The translations under genes and the position numbers were made by a program. The notes beneath the pieces are model-generated. The model worked only from the letters and a program-made list of their open reading frames with translations, did not search any database and was not told where the DNA came from. This document shows, one piece after another, positions 15,163 to 22,855 of a stretch of DNA of 64,000 nt. Numbering within the stretch: the first letter of the stretch is position 1; each line of letters opens with the position of its first letter. Origin of the DNA: Hoeflea sp. (lineage in GTDB: Bacteria > Pseudomonadota > Alphaproteobacteria > Rhizobiales > Rhizobiaceae); the NCBI GenBank assembly GCA_019084245.1, contig JAHRFE010000013.1:124001-188000 (forward strand), read 5' to 3'.

Positions 15163-15876
15163 ATGGCCGGGGCTGGTGACATCGAAACGCTTGAGGCGGA
15201 ACTCGCCGGGCACGGGCTTTGTCTGCGCGGATGGGTGTTTCCGGACGCGGAGACGGCACCCCGGCTCAGTACTGGCGGGGCCGCCGCTGCGGTCGGGCTC
15301 ATCGGCCATCTTGGCGGCGATTTCTGGCCCATCTTCGAGACCTGGCATCACCAGCATTCCGGCGTCGAAAACCCGTTCGACAGCTGGTCCAAGGCGGTGA
15401 TCACGCCGCTGGCGCTTTCGGCGGGCGGCGAGGCGGTGTTTCCGTCCGACAAGCCGTGGCAACCGTTCCAGCAATGGGCCAGGGCAGCCGAAGGATTAAA
15501 GGGGTCGCCTTTGGGGATGCTCATTCACCCGGTCTACGGCCTCTGGCACGGCTATCGCGGCGCGATCCTGTTTGGGCCGGAGGCGCTGGCGCAACTGGGG
15601 CTTTCGGCCGCAGCGAACGAGGCCGGCTCGGCTGTCGGAGCGACGATTCACCCTTGCGACACCTGCGTCGATAAGCCGTGTCTCTCCGCCTGTCCGGTTG
15701 ACGCGTTCAGCCCGAACGGGTTCGATGTTGCATCCTGCCGCGCATATCTCAAGACTGATCCGGGCCGAAAGGGCTGCATGAGCACAGGATGCCTGGCGCG
15801 CGACGCCTGTCCTGTCGGGCGCGCGCATCGCTATGACGGTGCACAGATCCGGTTCCATATGACGGCTTATTCATAA
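15163..15876 (+). CDS. 2x[4Fe-4S] ferredoxin-like protein
   Basis: This 237-residue protein has a ~160-residue N-terminal region I do not recognise and a C-terminal dicluster region. Eight Cys (165, 168, 173, 177, 192, 205, 210, 216) are arranged as C-D-T-C-V-D-K-P-C-L-S-A-C-P and later GCMSTGCLARDACP, enough for two [4Fe-4S] clusters. It follows the MttB-family gene by 113 bases on the same strand and may be co-transcribed. A role as electron donor to the corrinoid activator or to the MetV-like protein is plausible, but inferred from position only. There is no signal peptide, so it is cytoplasmic. Confidence 0.8.
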   Translation: MAGAGDIETLEAELAGHGLCLRGWVFPDAETAPRLSTGGAAAAVGLIGHLGGDFWPIFETWHHQHSGVENPFDSWSKAVITPLALSAGGEAVFPSDKPWQPFQQWARAAEGLKGSPLGMLIHPVYGLWHGYRGAILFGPEALAQLGLSAAANEAGSAVGATIHPCDTCVDKPCLSACPVDAFSPNGFDVASCRAYLKTDPGRKGCMSTGCLARDACPVGRAHRYDGAQIRFHMTAYS

Positions 15877-15927
15877 ATTTGTGTCACAGAACCCAAGGAT
15901 TGCCGGATCGGTAACGTCAAAGCTTCA

Positions 15928-16518
15928 ATGATGGAGACGCGTGCCTGCATGGAACCGAAGACCCGGAGCGACGAAGAGCCGGCGGATGACACCTTGGCCG
16001 AGCGGGCGTCTGTTGGTGACCGTGAAGCTTTCGCCATGCTTGTCGAGCGCCACTATGCCTTCATTCATCGCGTGGCCTGGAAATGGTGTCGCGACAGGTC
16101 CGCGGCCGAGGACATTGCGCAGAACGTCTGCCTAAGGCTCGGATTTGCGATCCGCAAATGGCGCAACGAGAGTGCGTTCAGGACCTGGCTTTACCGGATC
16201 ACCATCAACGCGGCCCATGATCATGCCAGGTTCATTGCCCGCGAGATGCGCAAGGTGGAGGCGCTTGCGGTCCACGCCACGGCTCTCGGCGAGGATATGG
16301 CGAGCTACAAGCCGAGCCACAGCGATTATGTGTGGGATGCGGTCCGCACCCTGCCGGACAAGCAGCGCGATGCCGTGCTTCTGGTTTACGGCGAGGAATT
16401 GAGCCACGCCGATGCCGCCGCCGTGATGGGCTGCGCCGAATCGACGGTTTCCTACCATCTGCACACCGCGCGGAAGCGGCTGGAAACGCTGCTGCGCGGG
16501 TCTGGAGAAGAGCAATGA
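15928..16518 (+). CDS. ECF-type RNA polymerase sigma factor
   Basis: This 196-residue sigma-70 family factor has region 2 around residues 30-100 (HYAFIHRVAWKWCRDRSAAEDIAQNVCLRL, split by the helix boundary) and region 4 around 130-190 (LPDKQRDAVLLVYGEELSHADAAAVMGCAESTVSYH). Three candidate ATGs (15928, 15931, 15949) exist and none has a strong ribosome-binding site, so the start is uncertain by a few residues. It overlaps the downstream von Willebrand protein by ATGA, the arrangement expected of a sigma/anti-sigma pair. Confidence 0.9.
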   Translation: MMETRACMEPKTRSDEEPADDTLAERASVGDREAFAMLVERHYAFIHRVAWKWCRDRSAAEDIAQNVCLRLGFAIRKWRNESAFRTWLYRITINAAHDHARFIAREMRKVEALAVHATALGEDMASYKPSHSDYVWDAVRTLPDKQRDAVLLVYGEELSHADAAAVMGCAESTVSYHLHTARKRLETLLRGSGEEQ

Positions 16519-18527
16519 TCGACAAGGATCTCAAAAGACTGGCGCGCAACGCGCCGCCCCCGCTTGAGGATGCCAAGCGCCAGGCGCTGGACGCCGCACT
16601 TCAAGCTTTTGACAAGGCGGGGCCGGAAAAAAAACGTCCCGCCCAAGGATCGGCCCCCGTCGGACGTCTTAGCCGTATCGTAACCTCGATACGGAGTGGA
16701 CTGATGAACCAGCGCTATATGGCGGGCACGGCCCTTGCCACCTTGATGATCCTGCCCGCGGCAGCCTACATGACCTGGCAGATAGCCCGGGACCAGCCCG
16801 GCTTTGAGCCGGAACTGCTGGCGCCGCTGGAAACCGGCAGATCCGCCGGCCCGGACATGGCGATGGAGACACCATTGCCGCCTGCGCCACAACAGGAAGA
16901 GATGGAGCGGGCGGATGCAGCGCCGCCGCCGATGGCGGCTGCGCCCCGGCCGGCACAACGGGCGCTCAACCCAGTCGGAGCGCTGCAACAGGGCATGCAG
17001 CGCAACAGCATCACCCTCCAACCCGGAAGTGAATACGGGCAGGCCAATGCGCAGCGGCATCAGGACGGCATGGTGCGGTCTCCCGATTACCCGGTCCCTC
17101 AGATCGAGGTCGGTCGCGACAGGGTGGAGGCGGTCGCGAGCCATGGCGTCAAGTCAGTCCTTGAGGAGCCGGTCTCGACCTTCTCGGCGGATGTCGACAC
17201 CTCGTCCTATGCCATGGTGCGCCGGGCGCTGAAGCAGGGCGTCGTGCCCGCGCCGGAGACGGTGCGTGTGGAGGAGCTGATCAATTACTTCCCTTATGAC
17301 TATCCCGGTCCCGACACAGCCAGCATGCCATTCCGCGCCACCGTGACGGTGACTCCGACGCCGTGGAATGCGAACACGAAGCTTCTGCATATCGGCGTGA
17401 AGGGCTACGAGATCACGCCAAGCGAGCGGCCGGCCGCCAATCTGGTGTTCCTCCTCGACGTGTCGGGATCGATGAACGAGGCCGACAAGCTGCCACTGCT
17501 GAAATCGGCCTTCCGGCTACTCGTCAACACGCTCGATCCGGACGACACGGTGTCGATCGTCACCTATGCGGGCGAGGCGGGCACGGTGCTGGAGCCGACG
17601 CCGGTTTCCGACAAGCGCACGATTCTCGACGCCATGGACACATTGCGGCCCGGCGGCTCGACGGCCGGCGCCGCAGGACTTTCAGAAGCCTACCGCCTCG
17701 CCGAGAAAGGCTTCAAAGAGGGCGGGGTCAACCGGGTGATGCTTGCCACCGACGGCGACTTCAATGTCGGCCAGAGCGACGATCAATCGCTCACCGCCTT
17801 GATCGAAGACAAGCGCGAGAGCGGGGTGTTCCTGTCGGTCTTCGGCTTCGGCCAGGGCAATTACAATGACCAGCTGATGCAGGCGATCGCCCAGAACGGC
17901 AATGGCATCGCCGCCTATATCGACACCCTGGCGGAGGCCGAAAAGACGCTGGTGCAGGAAGCTTCGGCGTCGCTGTTCCCGATCGCGTCGGATGTGAAAT
18001 TCCAGATCGAGTTCAATCCGGCCGTGGTGGCCGAGTATCGCCAGATCGGGTTCGAGACCCGGGCATTGAACCGTGAGGATTTCAACAATGACCTTGTGGA
18101 TGCGGGCGAGATCGGCTCGGGCCACACCGTGACCGCGATCTACGAGATCACGCCGGTTGGAAGCCCGGCGATCCTCACCAGCGATCTGCGCTATGGCGAG
18201 GAAAGACCCGCAACGACCGAACTGGGCGATGAACTGGCGTTCCTCAAGATCCGGGCCAAGACGCCGGGTGAGGCGGAGAGCCAGCTCACGGAAATTCCGG
18301 TGATGCCGGAGGCGGAGGCTGAGAGTTTTGCGTCAGCGGCCGACGACGTCCGGTTTTCCATTGCCGTCGCCGCCTTCGGGCAGAAACTGCGCAATACCGG
18401 TCAGGTCGCTGCCTTCGGCTATGACGAGATCGAGCGGATCGCCCGCGAGTCGCGCGGCGATGATCCGTTCGGCTACCGGTCGGAGTTTTTGCAACTGGTG
18501 CGGCTTGCCGAGGGGCTGGACCGGTAA
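16515..18527 (+). CDS. von Willebrand factor A domain membrane protein (YfbK-like)
   Basis: This 670-residue protein has a cytoplasmic N-terminal stretch (1-65), one membrane segment about 69-87, a Pro/Ala-rich linker, the YfbK-type N-terminal region (FSADVDTSSYAMVRR) and a VWA domain with the MIDAS motif D-V-S-G-S at about 315-319. A C-terminal DUF3520-type region follows. The single-span layout, with a short inner segment directly coupled to an ECF sigma gene by ATGA overlap, suggests it doubles as the anti-sigma factor. That role is inference; the VWA/YfbK call is firm. Confidence 0.88.
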   Translation: MIDKDLKRLARNAPPPLEDAKRQALDAALQAFDKAGPEKKRPAQGSAPVGRLSRIVTSIRSGLMNQRYMAGTALATLMILPAAAYMTWQIARDQPGFEPELLAPLETGRSAGPDMAMETPLPPAPQQEEMERADAAPPPMAAAPRPAQRALNPVGALQQGMQRNSITLQPGSEYGQANAQRHQDGMVRSPDYPVPQIEVGRDRVEAVASHGVKSVLEEPVSTFSADVDTSSYAMVRRALKQGVVPAPETVRVEELINYFPYDYPGPDTASMPFRATVTVTPTPWNANTKLLHIGVKGYEITPSERPAANLVFLLDVSGSMNEADKLPLLKSAFRLLVNTLDPDDTVSIVTYAGEAGTVLEPTPVSDKRTILDAMDTLRPGGSTAGAAGLSEAYRLAEKGFKEGGVNRVMLATDGDFNVGQSDDQSLTALIEDKRESGVFLSVFGFGQGNYNDQLMQAIAQNGNGIAAYIDTLAEAEKTLVQEASASLFPIASDVKFQIEFNPAVVAEYRQIGFETRALNREDFNNDLVDAGEIGSGHTVTAIYEITPVGSPAILTSDLRYGEERPATTELGDELAFLKIRAKTPGEAESQLTEIPVMPEAEAESFASAADDVRFSIAVAAFGQKLRNTGQVAAFGYDEIERIARESRGDDPFGYRSEFLQLVRLAEGLDR

Positions 18528-18745
18528 GGTCCGCTGGGCTCGTGAAAAAACCATGGGATCGGACTGGATGCTCGCTGGGCCGTCCATCCGCTTCCCGTTG
18601 GGGCATAATGACCTGATCCACGGATCCGTAATGCCCAAAGTAAGAGATCTGGCAACGTTCGGACAAGCTATCTTTCGAGAAATATCAGCGTGAAATCAAT
18701 GGTATGCGAATATTCCTATCGGTCGCATCCGTGATGGCTCTTGCA

Positions 18746-18759
18746 AAAGATATATCTTT
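18746..18759. promoter_or_regulatory. Candidate PadR operator
   Basis: AAAGATATATCTTT is a perfect 14-bp palindrome in an AT-rich stretch 53 bases upstream of the PadR start. It is a likely autoregulatory site for that protein. Confidence 0.5.
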
Positions 18760-18811
18760 ACATAGATAATGCGTTATAAAGTGCTATCGAAGTTTAGAAA
18801 GGAAATCCAAC

Positions 18812-19450
18812 ATGTTTGGAATGCACAGACACAGATGCCATGGCGAAGGCCGCCATTTTGCCGGGACTGAAGGATCAGGCGGACGCGGGCAAGGTGGCGG
18901 AGGCGGGCGTGGCGGTGAACATGGCGGTGGACGCGGCGGGCCGTTCGGGCGCCATCGCGGCGGGCCGTTCGGCGGCGGCGGCAAGCGCATGTTCGACGCC
19001 GGCGCACTGAGGCTGGTGGTTCTCGGCCTGATCGCCGAGCAGCCGCGCCACGGCTATGACATCATCAAGGCGCTCGAAGCCCGTTTCCAGGGCGCCTACA
19101 GCCCGAGCCCCGGCGCGATCTATCCGATGCTGCAGATGCTGGAGGAGGCCGATCTGGTTTCTTCCCAGATGCAGGGCGCCAAGAAGCTGTTCGCGATCAC
19201 CGCGGAAGGCCAGGCCTATCTTGAGGAAAATCGCGTCGATCTCGACCGGATCAACGCGCAGATCGACGAGGCGTCGGAGGAAATCCAGGGCGTGTCGCTG
19301 GGCGCGGAATTCCGCGCATTGCGGCGGACGCTGTTCCAGCAGCTGCGGCGCGGCGAGTTGTCTGCACCCCAGGCGCAGCAGGCGCTCGAGATCCTGAAAA
19401 AGGCGCGCGAGGACATTGAACGTCTGCAGGCCGGATCAGACAAGGACTGA
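18812..19450 (+). CDS. PadR-family regulator with Gly/His/Arg-rich N-terminal extension (YqjI-like)
   Basis: This 212-residue protein has a PadR winged-helix at about 65-145 (L-R-L-V-V-L-G-L-I-A-E-Q-P-R-H-G-Y, then SPSPGAIYPMLQMLEEADLV) and a C-terminal coiled-coil dimerisation part. The first ~60 residues are a low-complexity Gly/Arg/His extension with one Cys (HRHRCHGEGRH). E. coli YqjI, a nickel/iron-responsive PadR protein, has a comparable His-rich extension, so metal sensing is likely by analogy. Start ATG 18812 has an AAAGGA ribosome-binding site. The usual YqjH-type partner is not next to it. Confidence 0.88.
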   Translation: MFGMHRHRCHGEGRHFAGTEGSGGRGQGGGGGRGGEHGGGRGGPFGRHRGGPFGGGGKRMFDAGALRLVVLGLIAEQPRHGYDIIKALEARFQGAYSPSPGAIYPMLQMLEEADLVSSQMQGAKKLFAITAEGQAYLEENRVDLDRINAQIDEASEEIQGVSLGAEFRALRRTLFQQLRRGELSAPQAQQALEILKKAREDIERLQAGSDKD

Positions 19451-19482
19451 TCGCAACAGCCTGTTGGTCCTGACGAATCAAG

Positions 19483-19508
19483 AGAGGCCGGCGCTTGCGC
19501 CGGCCTCT
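19483..19508. terminator. Bidirectional terminator between padR-like and bmt-like genes
   Basis: A 12-bp perfect stem (AGAGGCCGGCGC / GCGCCGGCCTCT, TT loop) lies between two convergent genes, 32 and 25 bases from their stops. Confidence 0.75.
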
Positions 19509-19533
19509 GTGTGTTCAACCGTGTCGGGCAGCA

Positions 19534-20544
19534 TCAGCCCCGGCGGCCGCGGCGTTCGCGGGTGGGGGCGGGGTTGTCGGTGGCGACCGTGTTGCGCATC
19601 GGGCCGATGCGTTCGACGATCGTCTCCACCGTCGGGCGCTGCGCCTTGATGTGGCTGTCCACGGCCTCGCGCATGGCGGCCAGATGGTCGCAGGAGGTGC
19701 CGCAGCAGCCGCCGATGATGCGGGCGCCGGCGTCGATGGCGAGGCGGGCGTAATCGGCCATCAGCGGCGGCGTGCCGGAATAATGGATTTCGGTGCCGCG
19801 GAATTCCGGGATGCCGCAATTGCCCTTGACCACCACGATGGCGTTCGGATCAGCTTCGGTCATGTCGAGCAGCGAGGACAGGATGTCCGACGCGCCGACG
19901 CCGCAATTGGCGCCCACGGCCAGCGGACCGTCGCCGATGTCCTTGGCCAGCGAATGGATGTCGCGCGGGTGCACGCCCATCATGGTCTTGCCGGCGGTGT
20001 CGAAGGAGCCGGTGTAGACATAAGGCAGGCCGGCATCGGTGGCGGCCTGGGCTGCAGCGCGGATTTCGTCGGTGGCCGACATGGTTTCGATCCAGACGAC
20101 GTCGATGCCGCCAGCCTTGAGGCCTGCGATCTGTTCGGCGAAGGATTCGACCGCCGAGTCGTAGGTCATGGCGCCGAGCGGCACCAGCAGGTCGCCGGTG
20201 GGGCCGACGGAGCCGGCGACGATCACCTTGCGCGGCGCCTTGTCGGCGACGGCGCGGGCAATCTCGGCGGCCTTCTTGTTGAGCGCGAACACCCGGTCAT
20301 CGGCCTGGTGCAGTTTCAGCCGGTTGCGGGTGCCGCCAAAGCTGTTGGTCAGGATGATGTCGGACCCCGCATCGACGAAATCCTGGTGCAGCTTGGTGAT
20401 CTTCTCCGGCGCCGTCTCCAGCCACATCTCGGGCGCTTCGCCCGATTCCAGACCCATCGCGAACAGATTGGTGCCCGTGGCGCCGTCGGCAAGAAGAATG
20501 CCCTTTTCTGACAAGAGGTCGGCGAGCGGATTGGGTGCGGACAT
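19534..20544 (-). CDS. bmt: Betaine-homocysteine S-methyltransferase-like protein
   Basis: This 336-residue homocysteine S-methyltransferase family protein has an N-terminal GATGTNLFAMG loop, VGANCGVG with the first zinc Cys, and the C-terminal GGCCGT pair of zinc ligands. It resembles the rhizobial glycine betaine-homocysteine methyltransferase, which makes methionine and dimethylglycine. With a betaine transporter divergently spaced upstream this is the likely role, although a methyl-accepting role in the corrinoid system cannot be excluded. The C-terminus ends in an Arg/Gly tail (RERRGRRG) like two other methyl-transfer proteins in the window. A palindromic site lies 29 bases upstream. Confidence 0.82.
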   Translation of the reverse strand: MSAPNPLADLLSEKGILLADGATGTNLFAMGLESGEAPEMWLETAPEKITKLHQDFVDAGSDIILTNSFGGTRNRLKLHQADDRVFALNKKAAEIARAVADKAPRKVIVAGSVGPTGDLLVPLGAMTYDSAVESFAEQIAGLKAGGIDVVWIETMSATDEIRAAAQAATDAGLPYVYTGSFDTAGKTMMGVHPRDIHSLAKDIGDGPLAVGANCGVGASDILSSLLDMTEADPNAIVVVKGNCGIPEFRGTEIHYSGTPPLMADYARLAIDAGARIIGGCCGTSCDHLAAMREAVDSHIKAQRPTVETIVERIGPMRNTVATDNPAPTRERRGRRG

Positions 20545-20572
20545 GGACGTCTCCTTATGTGTGCAGTATCGT

Positions 20573-20588
20573 ATAAGGATATCTTTAT
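20573..20588 (-). promoter_or_regulatory. Candidate operator before bmt (ATAAGGATATCTTTAT)
   Basis: This near-perfect palindrome, centred on GATATC, lies directly upstream of the bmt-like gene. On the minus strand it reads GACATAAAGATATCCTTAT, closely matching the site at 7741 before the pterin methyltransferase. An SAH- or SAM-responsive regulator is a possible partner. Confidence 0.5.
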
Positions 20589-20621
20589 GTCATTGCAACA
20601 GCGATCGCCGCCCGGCCAAGC

Positions 20622-20658
20622 AAAAACCCCGCCGGCGATGGCGCGCCGGCGGGGTTTT
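20622..20658 (-). terminator. Terminator of the betaine-type ABC transporter operon
   Basis: A 15-bp perfect stem (AAAACCCCGCCGGCG / CGCCGGCGGGGTTTT) is followed on the minus strand by a T-run. It lies 61 bases past the stop of the ATPase gene and is a strong intrinsic terminator. Confidence 0.9.
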
Positions 20659-20719
20659 CAGGACTTGAGCCGGCCTTTGGCGCCCAAGCCAATGGCCCCG
20701 ATGTGAGGTCAGCCAGGGA

Positions 20720-21775
20720 TCAGGCCGCGGCCGAATCATGGTCGACCGGGGTCACCATGGCCGAGATCACCTCGTTGATTGCCAGCTTTCCGAGCACAGC
20801 GCCGGATGCATCCGTCACATGGGCCTCGGGCACGTTGCTGTCGGTCATCTTCTTGGCGGCAACCTCGAGCACCGTCCCCGATTTGATCGGCATGCCCTTC
20901 GGTTCGCCCGTCAGCGGGGCCATGACCATGTCGACCGAAATCACGCGGCCGCGATTGACCTCGCGCACGAAGCTCGAAATGTATTCGTCGGCAGGACGCA
21001 GCACGATTTCCTGCTTGGTGCCCTGTTGCACCACTTCGCCATCGCGCAGGATGGCAATGCGGTCGCCCAGGCGCAGCGCCTCGTCGAGGTCGTGGGTGAT
21101 GAAGACCACGGTCTTGCGGATTTCCTTCTGCAGATCCAGAAGCACCGTCTGCATGTCCATGCGGATCAGCGGATCGAGCGCGGAGAAGGCTTCGTCCATC
21201 AGCAGGATCGGAGCGTCATTGGTGAGCGCCCGGGCGAGGCCCACGCGCTGCTGCATGCCGCCCGAGAGCTGGTTGGGATAGTTGTCCTCGAAGCCGTCGA
21301 GGCCGACGCGGGTAATCCACCGGCGGGCCTGCTTTTCCTGTTCTTCGCGCGGCAGCCCCTGGATCTCAAGGCCGTAGACCGTGTTTTCCAGCACAGTGCG
21401 ATGCGGCAGCAGCGCGAATTTCTGAAACACCATCGCGGTCTTGTGGCGGCGGAACTCGCGCAGCTCCGTCTCGTTCATCTTGACCACATCCTCGTCGCCA
21501 ACGATGACCTCGCCGGCGGTGGGGTCGATCAGCCGGTTGATGTGGCGGATCAGGGTGGACTTGCCCGAGCCCGAAAGCCCCATGACCACCTGGATGCCGC
21601 CGCCGGGCATGTCGATGTTGATGTCCTTGAGACCGAGCACGTGATTGTGCTTTTCGTTGAGCTCGGTCTTGCTCATGCCGCCCTTGACGGCGTCGATGTA
21701 GGATTCCGGATTGGATCCGAAGATCTTGTAGAGGTTCCGGATCTGGATCCCGATTCCGGTCACTTGCTCAGCCAT
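20720..21775 (-). CDS. Glycine betaine/proline-type ABC transporter ATPase
   Basis: This 351-residue ATPase of the ProV/OpuAA/ChoV (QAT) family has Walker A GLSGSGKST, signature LSGGMQQRVGLARAL, Walker B ILLMDEAFSALD and the H-loop THD. A C-terminal CBS-like part (from about 280) is expected for osmotic or ligand control. The ATG at 21775 overlaps the permease stop by 8 bases. It is the third gene of a binding protein-permease-ATPase operon. The solute is probably glycine betaine, proline betaine or choline; sequence alone does not decide. Confidence 0.92.
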   Translation of the reverse strand: MAEQVTGIGIQIRNLYKIFGSNPESYIDAVKGGMSKTELNEKHNHVLGLKDINIDMPGGGIQVVMGLSGSGKSTLIRHINRLIDPTAGEVIVGDEDVVKMNETELREFRRHKTAMVFQKFALLPHRTVLENTVYGLEIQGLPREEQEKQARRWITRVGLDGFEDNYPNQLSGGMQQRVGLARALTNDAPILLMDEAFSALDPLIRMDMQTVLLDLQKEIRKTVVFITHDLDEALRLGDRIAILRDGEVVQQGTKQEIVLRPADEYISSFVREVNRGRVISVDMVMAPLTGEPKGMPIKSGTVLEVAAKKMTDSNVPEAHVTDASGAVLGKLAINEVISAMVTPVDHDSAAA

Positions 21776-22655
21776 GAACCACCTCCAGGTGCTTCTGCAG
21801 CCGCTTGCCATAGGCCTGGCTGGTGCGGTCAAAGATGATGGCGATGCCGACAATGGCGAGGCCGTTGAAGATGCCAAGCGTGAAATACTGGTTGGCGATG
21901 GCCTTGAGCACCGGCAGTCCGAGACCCTGGACACCGATCATCGAGGCGACCACGACCATGGCAAGCGCCATCATGATGGTCTGGTTGACCCCTGCCATGA
22001 TGGTCGGCAGCGCGAGCGGCATCTGCACGTTCTTGAGCCGCTGCCAGTTGGACGAACCAAAGGCGTCCGCCGCCTCAAGCACATCCTTGTCGACCAGCCT
22101 GATGCCGAGATTGGTGAGCCTGATGATCGGCGGAATGGCGTAGACCATCACCGCGATGAGCCCCGGGACGCGGCCGATTCCGAGCAGCATGACCACGGGA
22201 ATGAGGTACACGAAGCTCGGCATGGTCTGCATCACGTCGAGGATCGGATTGAGCACGGCCTGGACCCGGTTGGACCGGCCCATGAGAATGCCGATCGGAA
22301 TGCCCAGGATGATGGCCATGATCGTGGCCACAACTGTCATTGCGACGGTCTTCATCGTGTCTTGCCACATGTCGAAATAGCCGATCAGCAGCAGCGTGAT
22401 GACGACGCCAATGGTAATCTTCCAGCTCCGGCTTGCCAGCCACGCGATCACAGCGAATGCCAGGATCACCAGCGGCCAGGGCGAGGTGGTGAGCAGCTGT
22501 TCGACACGGAACATGAACCATTGCACCGGATAGAGGATGGTTTCAAACACGTCCCCATAGGCACGTGTGAAATCGCGAAAACCAAGATCGATCGCCTTTT
22601 TCAATGCGGTCAGTCTGTCGGTGTCCATCGCGGGAAATTTTGTGAACCAGTCCAT
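21768..22655 (-). CDS. Glycine betaine/proline-type ABC transporter permease
   Basis: This 295-residue inner-membrane permease of the ProW/OpuAB family has about six membrane segments, a soluble N-terminal stretch of ~45 residues and the EAA-type loop V-L-E-A-A-D-A-F-G-S-S. The ATG at 22655 has a GGAG element 7 bases upstream, better spaced than for a GTG at 22661. It lies 201 bases after the binding-protein gene, with a stem-loop between, and overlaps the ATPase gene. Confidence 0.92.
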   Translation of the reverse strand: MDWFTKFPAMDTDRLTALKKAIDLGFRDFTRAYGDVFETILYPVQWFMFRVEQLLTTSPWPLVILAFAVIAWLASRSWKITIGVVITLLLIGYFDMWQDTMKTVAMTVVATIMAIILGIPIGILMGRSNRVQAVLNPILDVMQTMPSFVYLIPVVMLLGIGRVPGLIAVMVYAIPPIIRLTNLGIRLVDKDVLEAADAFGSSNWQRLKNVQMPLALPTIMAGVNQTIMMALAMVVVASMIGVQGLGLPVLKAIANQYFTLGIFNGLAIVGIAIIFDRTSQAYGKRLQKHLEVVHG

Positions 22656-22811
22656 ATTCACGCTCCAAATACGGAAATTAGTTTTGGCCGATCGTCAGGC
22701 GATCAGCGATTCATCGCTGCCTTTGGCCAGATGAATGCACCTTTGCTGGTGCGTGCCCCCGGTCGCAGCCCAGACCGCTGCGGCTTTGTTTCCCCTGCCG
22801 CAGATCACTGG

Positions 22812-22843
22812 ATAAAAGTGTGGCGGACCGAGGCCCGCCACAC
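22812..22843 (-). terminator. Stem-loop between binding-protein and permease genes
   Basis: A perfect 9-bp stem (GTGTGGCGG / CCGCCACAC) sits 13 bases after the binding-protein stop and is followed on the minus strand by TTTTAT. It probably acts as a leaky terminator or mRNA stabiliser, giving more binding protein than membrane subunits. Confidence 0.7.
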
Positions 22844-22855
22844 ATAAGCGATGGA

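Noticed and set aside
13376-15259. Long minus-strand open frame antisense to the MttB-family gene
   Set aside because: High-GC mirror of a well-supported gene; the protein is His/Arg/Asp-rich with no recognisable family.
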